The position numbers were made by a program, and so were the translations under genes. This document shows positions 16,099 to 23,218 of a DNA stretch of 31,341 nucleotides, piece after piece. A model generated the notes under the pieces. It made no database searches, was not told where the DNA came from, and saw nothing but the letters and a program-made list of their open reading frames with translations. Position 1 is the first letter of the stretch; each line of letters opens with the position of its first letter. The stretch is from positions 1 to 31,341 of the forward strand of contig JACZQQ010000002.1 in the NCBI GenBank assembly GCA_022545645.1. Direction: 5' to 3'. This DNA is from Acidobacteriota bacterium. GTDB taxonomy: Bacteria; Acidobacteriota; UBA6911; RPQK01; JADFOI01.

Positions 16099-16843
16099 GA
16101 GGATTATCCCCTGTTTGGATGTGGCCGAAGGACGTGTCGTCAAGGGAGTCCACTTCGTTGATCTGAAAGATGCTGGAGATCCCGTCGAGTTGGGAGGGCG
16201 TTATTACCGAGAAGGCGCAGATGAACTGGTTTTCCTAGACATCACGGCCACGGTGGAGAAGCGAAAAACAGTCGTGGACTGGGTGAAGCGGGTGGCTGAT
16301 TCAATCTTTATCCCCTTTACCGTGGGGGGAGGAATCAGTACCGTTGCTCAGGTTCATGACCTGTTGCGGGCAGGAGCCGATAAGGTGTCCATCAACAGTG
16401 CGGCAGTCAAGAATCCCGAGCTGTTGGGTGAGGCCTCTCGAGCCTTTGGGTCTCAGTGCATTGTCCTGGCCGTGGATGCCAAGAGGACCGGAGCAGGTTG
16501 GAAGGTCTTTGTGAGCGGGGGACGCAACGAAACAGATCGCGATGCGCTCGAATGGATCCGTCAGGGAGAAGAACTGGGTGTGGGAGAAATTCTTCTCACT
16601 TCCATGGACTCTGATGGCACCCAGGAAGGGTACGACTTGAAACTCCTGAGAGCCGTCTCTCAGAGCATTAGAATACCCGTCATTGCCTCAGGGGGAGCCG
16701 GTTCACCCGAACATCTTTTGGAGGCTTTGAGAGTGGGCGCGGATGCGGTCTTGGCCGCCAGTATCTTTCATTATGATCGCTATAGCATCGCTGAGGTGAA
16801 GGACTACCTGGCGGAAAACTCGATTCCTGTGAGAAGAAATTAA
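16088..16843 (+). CDS. hisF: Imidazole glycerol phosphate synthase, cyclase subunit
   Basis: A 251-residue HisF starting at ATG 16088, just after an in-frame TTG, and overlapping the hisA 3' end by 11 bp. Conserved pieces are MLAKRIIPCLDVAEGRVVKG (catalytic Asp), FLDITATVEKR, FTVGGGISTV, SINSAAVKNPEL, LTSMDSDGTQEGYD (second catalytic Asp) and ASGGAGSPEHL. It forms the synthase complex with HisH. Confidence 0.95.
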   Translation: MLAKRIIPCLDVAEGRVVKGVHFVDLKDAGDPVELGGRYYREGADELVFLDITATVEKRKTVVDWVKRVADSIFIPFTVGGGISTVAQVHDLLRAGADKVSINSAAVKNPELLGEASRAFGSQCIVLAVDAKRTGAGWKVFVSGGRNETDRDALEWIRQGEELGVGEILLTSMDSDGTQEGYDLKLLRAVSQSIRIPVIASGGAGSPEHLLEALRVGADAVLAASIFHYDRYSIAEVKDYLAENSIPVRRN

Positions 16844-16845
16844 AC

Positions 16846-17466
16846 ATGGATATCAAGCAGTTGGATTGGAACAAACTGAAGGGCCTGATCCCGGCCATTG
16901 TCCAGGATGGGTCAACGGGCCGAGTCCTCATGCTGGGCTTTATGAATGAGGAAGCTCTGGAAAGGACGCTGGAAACCCAACGGGTGACTTTCTGGAGTCG
17001 CAGCCGGAAAAGCCTCTGGACTAAAGGAGAGACCTCCGGGAATTACCTGGAGTTGGAAGAGATTCGGCAGGATTGCGACAACGATACTCTCCTTGTGGTG
17101 GCCAAGCCGCAGGGGCCCTGTTGTCACCGCGGCACGCTTTCCTGCTTTGCCGGGGACGATGAATTCAGCGGACTTGAGTTTTTGGGATATCTGGAGCGGT
17201 TGATTGCCCGTCGAAAAGAGGAGATGCCGGAGGGTTCTTACACCAGTACGCTTTTCGCCAAGGGACTCCCGGAGATAGCCAAAAAAGTGGGGGAAGAGGC
17301 CATCGAGGTCGTCCTCTCGTCAGGTCAGGAAAAACAACGAACGGTTGAGGAATCTGCTGACTTGCTCTACCACCTTCTGGTGTTTCTGACCCAAAGAGAG
17401 GTTACGTTGCAGGAAGTGGTGGAAGAACTAAGAAACCGCAGCCGGCCGACCGGAAGAAAGGACTGA
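16846..17466 (+). CDS. hisI: Bifunctional phosphoribosyl-AMP cyclohydrolase / phosphoribosyl-ATP diphosphatase
   Basis: A 206-residue HisIE fusion. The N-terminal cyclohydrolase has MLGFMNEEAL, FWSRSRKSLWTKGETSGN, the metal motif QDCDNDTLLV and the zinc cysteines in GPCCHRGTLSCF. From about residue 120 is the all-helical pyrophosphohydrolase with GSYTSTLFAKGLPEIAKKVG and EEAIEV. It starts two bases after the hisF stop and closes the his operon. Confidence 0.95.
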   Translation: MDIKQLDWNKLKGLIPAIVQDGSTGRVLMLGFMNEEALERTLETQRVTFWSRSRKSLWTKGETSGNYLELEEIRQDCDNDTLLVVAKPQGPCCHRGTLSCFAGDDEFSGLEFLGYLERLIARRKEEMPEGSYTSTLFAKGLPEIAKKVGEEAIEVVLSSGQEKQRTVEESADLLYHLLVFLTQREVTLQEVVEELRNRSRPTGRKD

Positions 17467-17517
17467 GGACTGAGTGCTGACCCGTTCCACTGATCTCTTG
17501 ACTTTTTTCTTTTCTGC

Positions 17518-17573
17518 GCGCGAAGCGCCGACAGCACGAAAGCACAATCGCGTGAAGCGCGCTTTGCGCGCTT
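17518..17573. repeat. Cluster of short GC hairpins between hisIE and the convergent ABC gene
   Basis: GCGC-GAA-GCGC at 17518-17528 contains GCGAAGC. After a few CAGCACGAAAGCAC-type bases comes AAGCGCGC-TTT-GCGCGCTT at 17555-17573, a perfect 8-bp stem whose end overlaps the stop codon of the minus-strand gene. It lies between two convergent genes and could act as a two-way terminator. Confidence 0.55.
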
Positions 17574-18537
17574 ATTCTCTGTTCTGGTCTCTCCTGTCTC
17601 CTGTTTCCTGTCTTTGGTCTTCTGATTCCTGGATCCTGACTTCTGGATCCTGTCTTCTGTCTTCGTCAAATCGCTTCCCGGCGATAAAGGCCTGAATATA
17701 GGGGTCGGGAGAGGAATGAAAGGCTTCCTGGTCACCTTCGAAGTGAATGACCCCGTCCTTGAGCATGATGATTCGGTCCGCTACCATCTCGATGCACTTC
17801 AGGTCGTGGGTCACGACGATGGAAGTCAGGTGCTCCTGTTCGTTGAGTTTGCGAATCAACCGATTCACAGATTTCTTGACAAGGGGGTCAATACCGGTCG
17901 TGGGTTCGTCGTAGAGAATAACTTCAGGGTCGTTAGCAATGGCTCGGGCAATGGCGACCTGCTTTTTGGCGCCGATGCTGAGTTCGGGCTTTTGAAGATC
18001 CCCCATATTGCCCAGTTCTACCGCCGCCAGCAGATAGTCCACCCGCTCCTTAATTTTCTTTTCGTCCTTCATTCCCCTCTCGCGGAGGGGGTAGGCGATG
18101 TTTTCTCCCACGTTGAGAAAATCAAAAACAGCACCGCCTTGGAAAACATAGGAAACCCTCTTGCGCAATTCCAGGAGTTCCCTCTCGTTCATGCCGGTGA
18201 TATCTTTTCCGTGAAAGAGAATACGACCCACGTCGGGCTTGAGCAGACCTGCGATCAGCTTGAGAGTGACGCTCTTCCCACTTCCGCTTTTTCCCAGCAC
18301 ACCCAGTGTTTCCCCTTGCCGTAGTTTGAAGCTGACGCCCTTGAGGACAGGATAGTCAAAGGATTTACCCACATTCTCTAATTCCACAATCAGTTCAGTG
18401 CTGCCATCAAACGCAGTGTCTTTTCGGGGGAGCGGCACCGTATTGCGGGCAGACGGAAGGAAGCGATGGCCCAAGATCAGACTCATTAGAGCCAGGTAGG
18501 ACAATAAGACCATGACCAGGAAGAGTTTCAGGAACAT
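17572..18537 (-). CDS. MlaF-like ABC transporter ATPase with N-terminal membrane segment
   Basis: A 321-residue protein with a hydrophobic N-terminal helix (residues 1-24), a linker, and an ATPase domain from about residue 50. It has Walker A GKSGSGKS, signature LSIGAKKQVAIARA (departing from LSGGQ, as Mla-type ATPases often do), Walker B VILYDEPTTG and the switch VVTHDL. Its closest resemblance is to MlaF-type lipid-trafficking ATPases, but no MlaE permease or MlaD is adjacent. An N-terminal membrane helix is unusual for this family; an internal GTG start cannot be excluded, though it lacks a ribosome binding site. The last 30 or so residues (QESEDQR, QETGDRR and similar) are encoded by the heptanucleotide array and are unlikely to be functional. 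Confidence 0.82.
   Translation of the reverse strand: MFLKLFLVMVLLSYLALMSLILGHRFLPSARNTVPLPRKDTAFDGSTELIVELENVGKSFDYPVLKGVSFKLRQGETLGVLGKSGSGKSVTLKLIAGLLKPDVGRILFHGKDITGMNERELLELRKRVSYVFQGGAVFDFLNVGENIAYPLRERGMKDEKKIKERVDYLLAAVELGNMGDLQKPELSIGAKKQVAIARAIANDPEVILYDEPTTGIDPLVKKSVNRLIRKLNEQEHLTSIVVTHDLKCIEMVADRIIMLKDGVIHFEGDQEAFHSSPDPYIQAFIAGKRFDEDRRQDPEVRIQESEDQRQETGDRRDQNRE
17577..17667. repeat. Heptanucleotide tandem array, YTCCTGT core, inside a coding 3' end
   Basis: Thirteen units in unbroken 7-bp phase, for example CTCCTGT, CTCCTGT, TTCCTGT, CTTCTGA, TTCCTGG, ATCCTGA, CTTCTGG, ATCCTGT, CTTCTGT. The array overlaps the last 30 or so codons of the MlaF-like gene on the other strand. Three units make 21 bp, so the encoded tail repeats every seven residues. 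Confidence 0.88.
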
Positions 18538-18560
18538 CGATCTACAGCCTGAGCAGTGAG

Positions 18561-18820
18561 CACTAAGTGCTCCCTTCTACAGATACGGTGAGGTTTGCGG
18601 CGGGGGCTTGTGAGGCGATGTCGGGGGCATCGTCGACGACGAGCGACGAAGAGATCGACCGCAATCCCCTGCCGCCCGAAGGGTGGCGGCGGGACGCCTC
18701 CATCTTCTTCGTTGCTCCTCCTCGCCGATATTCAGATATCGACTCGTCGGAGCGCCTTGAATCCGAAGGTTTCGCGCTCGCAACAAACATCATCGTATCT
18801 GTGGACGTGAGCACCTAACA
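18561..18820. repeat. MITE-like element, about 260 bp, with about 40-bp terminal inverted repeats
   Basis: The left end (18561-18600) and the complement of the right end (18781-18820) match at about 30 of 40 positions, including GTGCTC, ACAGATACG and TTTG. The left end contains CAGATACGGTGAGG, close to AAATACGGTGACG at 25480-25494, so it belongs with the GTGTCTC-type repeats. Both strands show similar open frames beginning STDT, a by-product of the symmetry and not genes. Nothing else is seen in the 18538-18899 gap except a weak hairpin near 18858-18890. Confidence 0.75.
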
Positions 18821-18899
18821 GCCGAATCCGACCTAAGTTTATGAAATAGAGGGATTGCCAAGTGCGGACCGTGGCGGATCACACTTGCACGGGCCATCG

Positions 18900-19238
18900 T
18901 CAATGACGGATTTGAAATCGGATGAGCTTCTTGGCCATTTCCTTCCTGCGGTGACGACCACTGCGTCTATAATCCTGGAGCCATCCTCGCAGGTCTTTCT
19001 GGTTCATTTCTAAAACTTCACACACCCAGAGCAAACTTCCAGGGTGTGTGGTGTTCGAGTAAAACCAATCCAAGGCGTCCTGCCTCCACGACTTCCAATC
19101 TTTGTTGGACGTTTTCTTGGGAGACACGATGTCACGGAAAGCCTGGAGCAGAATCCCCAAGGCCAAATTGCGCATGGAAGGATCTGGCTTTTTCTTCTGC
19201 GGGTATAAACCTTCACTCTCAAGAAACGTTGCTTTCAT
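18900..19238 (-). CDS. Small protein of unknown function
   Basis: A 112-residue, basic, mostly helical protein. The ATG at 19238 has AGGA four bases upstream. The central region reads NLALGILLQAFRDIV, then a Trp-rich DALDWF segment, then VCEVLEMNQKDLRGWLQDYR, and the C-terminus is strongly basic (RRSGRHRRKEMAKKL). The pattern could fit a helix-turn-helix nucleic-acid-binding fold, but I do not recognise the family with confidence. It has no signal peptide. It stands alone, divergent from the SufR-like gene, with a palindromic element just downstream. Confidence 0.6.
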   Translation of the reverse strand: MKATFLESEGLYPQKKKPDPSMRNLALGILLQAFRDIVSPKKTSNKDWKSWRQDALDWFYSNTTHPGSLLWVCEVLEMNQKDLRGWLQDYRRSGRHRRKEMAKKLIRFQIRH

Positions 19239-19403
19239 TTTCCTATTTCTGACGTTGCTCTATACCTTCTCGGTAGTTTTCAACGTCATCCTTCTTGCTT
19301 CTATTCTATTCTAAGCAAGTGACCTTTCTTCATCTGCTGATAGTTTGGATGCCCGATCCGGGAAAAAGTTTCATTTTTGATGAGAAAATCCAGCCCGTGG
19401 CGC

Positions 19404-19409
19404 TATAAT
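19404..19409 (+). promoter_or_regulatory. TATAAT -10 hexamer just upstream of the sufR-like start
   Basis: A perfect TATAAT ends ten bases before ATG 19419. A normal start site would leave at most a few untranslated bases, so the message may be leaderless. No good -35 hexamer is present at 16-19 bp spacing; the nearest TTG-type sequence (TTGATG, 19377) is 21 bp away. Confidence 0.35.
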
Positions 19410-19418
19410 GCCGGGAAG

Positions 19419-20045
19419 ATGGAACGAAGTTGGGAATCTGCCGGAGATCGAGTTCTGGCATTCTTAAAGCGAGCAGGGAAGGGACTTTCCGTCAAGGAAC
19501 TGTGCCAAAGACTCGAGCTTTCCTCCATGGCTGTTCGACGGCAGCTGACATTATTGGAAGGTCACAACCTGATTTTTTCCGAAAGGGAAAAGCAAAAGAT
19601 AGGTCGCCCCTCCTATCGCTATTACCTGACGGAAAAAGGTCATGAGGAGTTCGAAAGAGACTACGCCAATCTGGTGATTGACCTTTTGGGGAGTATCCGT
19701 TCAATTGACGGTCAAGAAAAGATCAACCAGGTGTTTGAGGAGCGGAAGCGCGGATATGTGGAAAGATGTCGGGGAAAGGTTTCGGGAAAGACCTTGGAGG
19801 CTCGTGTTCATGAGGTGACCCGATTACTCAGCGAAGATGGTTATATGGCCAACTGGGAAAGACTGGGTCCCAATACGTATTTGATTAAAGAAATGAACTG
19901 TGCTGTTGCGCAGGTGGCTAAAAGGTTTCCAGAGACCTGTATTTTTGAAGAAGGTTTCCTGGCTGAGTTGCTGTTAGCCAAGGTGACTCGCAAACACCAC
20001 ATTCTCCAGAAAGACCATTTTTGTTCTTATCTCGTCGAAGGCTAG
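19419..20045 (+). CDS. SufR-like iron-sulfur winged-helix regulator
   Basis: A 208-residue protein from ATG 19419. An in-frame TTG (19377) and ATG (19380) exist, but the extension would cross the -10 sequence. The N-terminal winged helix-turn-helix is GLSVKELCQRLELSSMAVRRQLTLLEGHNLI, with wing GRPSYRYYLTEKG. The C-terminus holds Cys161-x12-Cys174-x27-Cys202 (NCAVAQVA, FPETCIFEEG, HFCSYLV), the cysteine spacing I recall for the Fe-S-binding domain of SufR-type repressors. It probably senses Fe-S cluster status or oxidative stress and represses target genes. No suf genes are in the window; thiol peroxidase follows on the same strand, a plausible target. Family assignment is good, target genes uncertain. 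Confidence 0.8.
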   Translation: MERSWESAGDRVLAFLKRAGKGLSVKELCQRLELSSMAVRRQLTLLEGHNLIFSEREKQKIGRPSYRYYLTEKGHEEFERDYANLVIDLLGSIRSIDGQEKINQVFEERKRGYVERCRGKVSGKTLEARVHEVTRLLSEDGYMANWERLGPNTYLIKEMNCAVAQVAKRFPETCIFEEGFLAELLLAKVTRKHHILQKDHFCSYLVEG

Positions 20046-20132
20046 TGGGGAGTTTCAGGTTCCAGTTTTTCGGACTTCCACTTCGGTTTTCGGCTGAAAC
20101 TATTCCATTGCTGATTGAGGAAGGAGACGGGA

Positions 20133-20648
20133 ATGAGTACTGAAAGAGCCAATGCTGTGACGTTAAAGGGAACCCCCTTCACTTTGGTAGGACCTGAGTT
20201 GAAGGTGGGCGACAAGGCCCCCGATTTTGAAATTGTTGGAATGGACCTGAAACCGTTCGGCCTGGCCGATACCAGGGGTTCGGTGCGGATCTTCAGTGTG
20301 GTTCCCTCCTTGGATACCCCGGTTTGTGATGCTCAGACTCGCCGTTTTAATGAGGAGGCCGCAAAGTTATCCGATGTGCAGATCTACACCATCAGTATGG
20401 ACCTTCCTTTCGCTCAAGATCGATGGTGTGCAGCCAGTGGCGTCGAGAGGCTCACCATGCTCTCTGACCATCGAAGTGCCCAGTTCGGAACTCACTACGG
20501 CACCCTCATTAAAGAGCTGCGCTTGAATTGCAGAGCGATCTTCGTGATTGATGAAGAGGAAACTCTACGCCACGTGGAGTATGTGAAGGAGGTGGCCGAC
20601 TACCCCAACTACGAAGCTGCTCTCGAAGCGGTTAAGCAGAGAGCTTGA
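20133..20648 (+). CDS. tpx: Thiol peroxidase (Tpx-type peroxiredoxin)
   Basis: A 171-residue atypical 2-Cys peroxiredoxin reducing peroxides at the expense of thioredoxin. Start ATG 20133 follows AGGAAGGAGA; an in-frame TTG at 20115 is less likely. The peroxidatic Cys65 is in PSLDTPVCDAQT and the resolving Cys99 in FAQDRWCAASG, 34 residues apart as in Tpx. The N-terminal VTLKGTPFTLVG and KVGDKAPDF also match. It is 87 bp downstream of the SufR-like gene, suggesting a joint stress response. It converges on the M28 peptidase gene with a single base between the two stop codons. Confidence 0.95.
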   Translation: MSTERANAVTLKGTPFTLVGPELKVGDKAPDFEIVGMDLKPFGLADTRGSVRIFSVVPSLDTPVCDAQTRRFNEEAAKLSDVQIYTISMDLPFAQDRWCAASGVERLTMLSDHRSAQFGTHYGTLIKELRLNCRAIFVIDEEETLRHVEYVKEVADYPNYEAALEAVKQRA

Positions 20649-20649
20649 A

Positions 20650-22293
20650 TCACCTTCCGTTCAGCTGCGGAGGAGGCGAGGAATGGGCTGCAGCCCAGCT
20701 GCACAGAAAAACCAGACGAACAATCTTCTCCATCTTGGCATAGTTGATCTTCTCCGGGGTATCGGTGGGACGATGATAGTCTGGATGGAGGCCGGTATGA
20801 AAGAAGAGTACCGGTACGTCATGGGAGAGAAAGGGCCAATGATCGCTCCGTCTAAGCAAATTAGCCGGGGTATCGTCGTATTGGAACTTGAGTTCTAGTC
20901 CGATCCTTCCATTGGATTGGGTCACCAAACGGCGCAAATCCTCACTGCGACTGTAACCCATGACATGCACACTATTGGTGTTGCTCTCAGCACTCTGCTT
21001 TTGCAGCCCCAGAAAACGGGGATTATTGGGGTCAGGAATCTCTTCGTTGCGGCCAATCATATCCATTTGAAACAGTGCGGTGGTGTTCTCCAAGAGCAGG
21101 GCAGGTCTTTCAACATAGTAACGGGAGCCCAGAAGCCCCCGCTCTTCCGCGTTCCAGGCCGCAAAGAGAACCGATCGTGCCGGTTTTTCAGGGCTCAGGG
21201 CATAGGCCTCAGCAATCTCCAGCAAACCCGCCGTACCACTGGCATCGTCATCGGCACCCTGGAAGATTTCGCCATCGTGATAACCCATATGATCGAAATG
21301 AGCGCTGATGATCACCACCTCATCCTTCAGATTTGGATCCGAACCGGGTAGGTAAGCCAGAACATTGCGGATACGAGTCTGGCTGCGAACGATCGCAGTC
21401 TCTAGCGTGGCCTCCAGGCCTGGCAGTGGAACACCTTGGGATTTGAATTCTTTATCAATCTTTCTTTGAATCTCCCGCAGGTCAACTCGAGTACTCCGTA
21501 GAAGCTCGCGGGCAAGCTCACTCGAAATATGGATCACCGGAATCTTTACCTGTTCTTCCCACACTTTCAGGTCATATCTCGCTCGGGAGGGATCTTCCGG
21601 CCAGGTGAACTGGGCATGGCGGGCAAAGTTGCCTCTCCGAGAGCGATCTCTCCTGTTTTGGACGATGATGAGGCCTGCAGCGTCGTGAGCCTGAGCATTC
21701 CTGATCTTGTAAAACTCTTCGCTGTATCTGGAATCCAATATCCCATCAAAGGGGCTGTCGGGGTCCATTCCACCCGGCTCACCATCAAACACGACTACAA
21801 TCTTCCCCTGGACCTCAAGTTCCTGAAAGTCGTCATACCGATACTCGGGAGCCGTGATCCCATAACCTGCCAAGACCAACGGTGCGCTAATTTTGCCATT
21901 GGCTGATAAAGGGGAGGGGAAGAAATCTTCCTGAACGACGGCCACGGTGGAGGAGAGCGAGTCGGGGCCACGGATTTCCAGGGCGTTGCCGTCCAGGAGT
22001 TCGGCCTGGAGTATGTTGAAATATTGGAAATAGCCATCAGGGGCGACTGGCTCCAAACCCATCAATTCGAATCGATGAGCCAGATAGTTTGAGGTGATTT
22101 TGTTAAACAAGGTATTCAACTCACGGCCTTGCATTTCCTTGGAGGCCAAGAAATAAAGGGTGGACTTGAGGTCGGCTTCCGTGATGGTTTCTGTGGCAGC
22201 GGTTGGCGCACTGTCGGGTGTGGCCTCCGCCGGAAAGGCGGCTATGCTCAGGAAGTAGATCAATACCGCGGTGGCACTTCTCCTGGCGCGCAT
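20650..22293 (-). CDS. Secreted M28-family metallopeptidase with PA domain
   Basis: A 547-residue protein with a signal peptide (hydrophobic VLIYFLSIAAFPAEA). A protease-associated insert spans about residues 130-280. The M28 zinc-aminopeptidase domain has first ligand His in ISAHFDHMG, bridging Asp in GADDDASGTAG, catalytic/ligand Glu pair in AAWNAEERGLLGS, Asp in MDMIGR and last His in LHPDYHRPTD. All expected di-zinc residues are present, so it should be an active exported peptidase, probably an aminopeptidase. AGGG precedes the start closely. It lies 151 bp downstream of btuD on the same strand, with a heptamer array in between, so it may be a separate unit. Confidence 0.9.
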   Translation of the reverse strand: MRARRSATAVLIYFLSIAAFPAEATPDSAPTAATETITEADLKSTLYFLASKEMQGRELNTLFNKITSNYLAHRFELMGLEPVAPDGYFQYFNILQAELLDGNALEIRGPDSLSSTVAVVQEDFFPSPLSANGKISAPLVLAGYGITAPEYRYDDFQELEVQGKIVVVFDGEPGGMDPDSPFDGILDSRYSEEFYKIRNAQAHDAAGLIIVQNRRDRSRRGNFARHAQFTWPEDPSRARYDLKVWEEQVKIPVIHISSELARELLRSTRVDLREIQRKIDKEFKSQGVPLPGLEATLETAIVRSQTRIRNVLAYLPGSDPNLKDEVVIISAHFDHMGYHDGEIFQGADDDASGTAGLLEIAEAYALSPEKPARSVLFAAWNAEERGLLGSRYYVERPALLLENTTALFQMDMIGRNEEIPDPNNPRFLGLQKQSAESNTNSVHVMGYSRSEDLRRLVTQSNGRIGLELKFQYDDTPANLLRRSDHWPFLSHDVPVLFFHTGLHPDYHRPTDTPEKINYAKMEKIVRLVFLCSWAAAHSSPPPQLNGR

Positions 22294-22345
22294 TACCCTA
22301 TTCTAGCGGATGCCCGCTTCGCTCGCAGAGAAATGCGAGAAACGC

Positions 22346-22457
22346 TGACAACTGACCATGTCCTGTCGGTTGTCTACTGACTTCTTACCCCTGACTCCTG
22401 ACTTTTCACTCCTAGCTCCTGACTTTACTGTCAGCTGTCAGCCATCAGCGGTAGCTG
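22346..22457. repeat. Heptanucleotide tandem array, CTCCTGA core, at the btuD 3' end
   Basis: Clear 7-bp phasing from about 22374: CTACTGA, CTTCTTA, CCCCTGA, CTCCTGA, CTTTTCA, CTCCTAG, CTCCTGA, CTTTACT, GTCAGCT, GTCAGCC, ATCAGCG, GTAGCTG. Looser units extend upstream to about 22346. The last units contain the btuD stop codon (22445-22447) and final codons. Confidence 0.8.
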
Positions 22458-23218
22458 ATCTGGGGAAATCCGCCCATTGGACTGGGGTGGACCTCAATAT
22501 CGGCTCGATAGACACTGCGAATCGTCTCAGTGGTAATGACTTCTTGGGGCGTTCCCGTCTTCACAAGCTTGCCTTCACTGAGAAGAGCCACGGTGCGGCA
22601 AAAGGTTGAAGCAGCCGTCAGATCGTGTAAAACGACCACCACGGTCATGGAATGCTCCTGATTGAGATGTTGAAGCAGGCGGAAGACCTCAATTTGGTGG
22701 TGAATGTCTAGATGGGTGTTGGGTTCATCCAAGATCAAAATAGCGGGGCTTTGGGCGATTGCCCGGGCCAACAGGACGCGCTGGCGTTCACCGCTGGAGA
22801 GCTGAGAGATGGGACGATCTCTCAGGTGTCCGATCTCCGTTCTTTGAAGGGACTCTTCCACAATTTGGCGATCGCTGTCGGTGAGTTTCTGGAGTCTTCC
22901 CAGATAGGGGAATCGACCCATAGCGACGATCTCGACCACCGGAAAGGGAAATGCAAAGTACTGATCCGAGGCAATCACGGCAATTTGTCTGGCCAATTCT
23001 CGCCGCGTCAACGTGTTCAGAGGGCGGTCCTGCAAACGGACTTGACCACTCTTGGCCTGGAGCAGTCCAGACATGAGTTGCAGCAAAGTCGTTTTGCCAC
23101 TTCCATTGGGTCCGATCAGGGCCAGAAAGGACTTCTCAGGAAGCGATAGATCAATGTCCTGAAGTGCGAAGCCGCCCTGGTAATGGAAACTGACCTGTTT
23201 GAGCAGGAGTGTGGACAC
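22445..23218 (-). CDS. btuD: ABC importer ATPase, BtuD/FecE type
   Basis: A 257-residue ATPase. GTG 23218 shares its G with the permease stop (TAGTG), the expected coupled start; the open frame extends further upstream only through permease sequence. It has Walker A GPNGSGKTT, signature LSSGERQRVLLARA, Walker B ILILDEPNTHLD and switch VVLHDL. It belongs to the family energising import of cobalamin, heme or iron-siderophores. Linkage to the B12-dependent mutase favours cobalamin, by inference. Its final codons lie in the heptamer array. Confidence 0.85.
   Translation of the reverse strand: MSTLLLKQVSFHYQGGFALQDIDLSLPEKSFLALIGPNGSGKTTLLQLMSGLLQAKSGQVRLQDRPLNTLTRRELARQIAVIASDQYFAFPFPVVEIVAMGRFPYLGRLQKLTDSDRQIVEESLQRTEIGHLRDRPISQLSSGERQRVLLARAIAQSPAILILDEPNTHLDIHHQIEVFRLLQHLNQEHSMTVVVVLHDLTAASTFCRTVALLSEGKLVKTGTPQEVITTETIRSVYRADIEVHPSPMGGFPQISYR

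Noticed and set aside
18563..18818. Similar-looking 83-codon open frames on both strands
   Set aside because: The likeness comes from the inverted symmetry of the repeat element; there is no domain or ribosome binding site.
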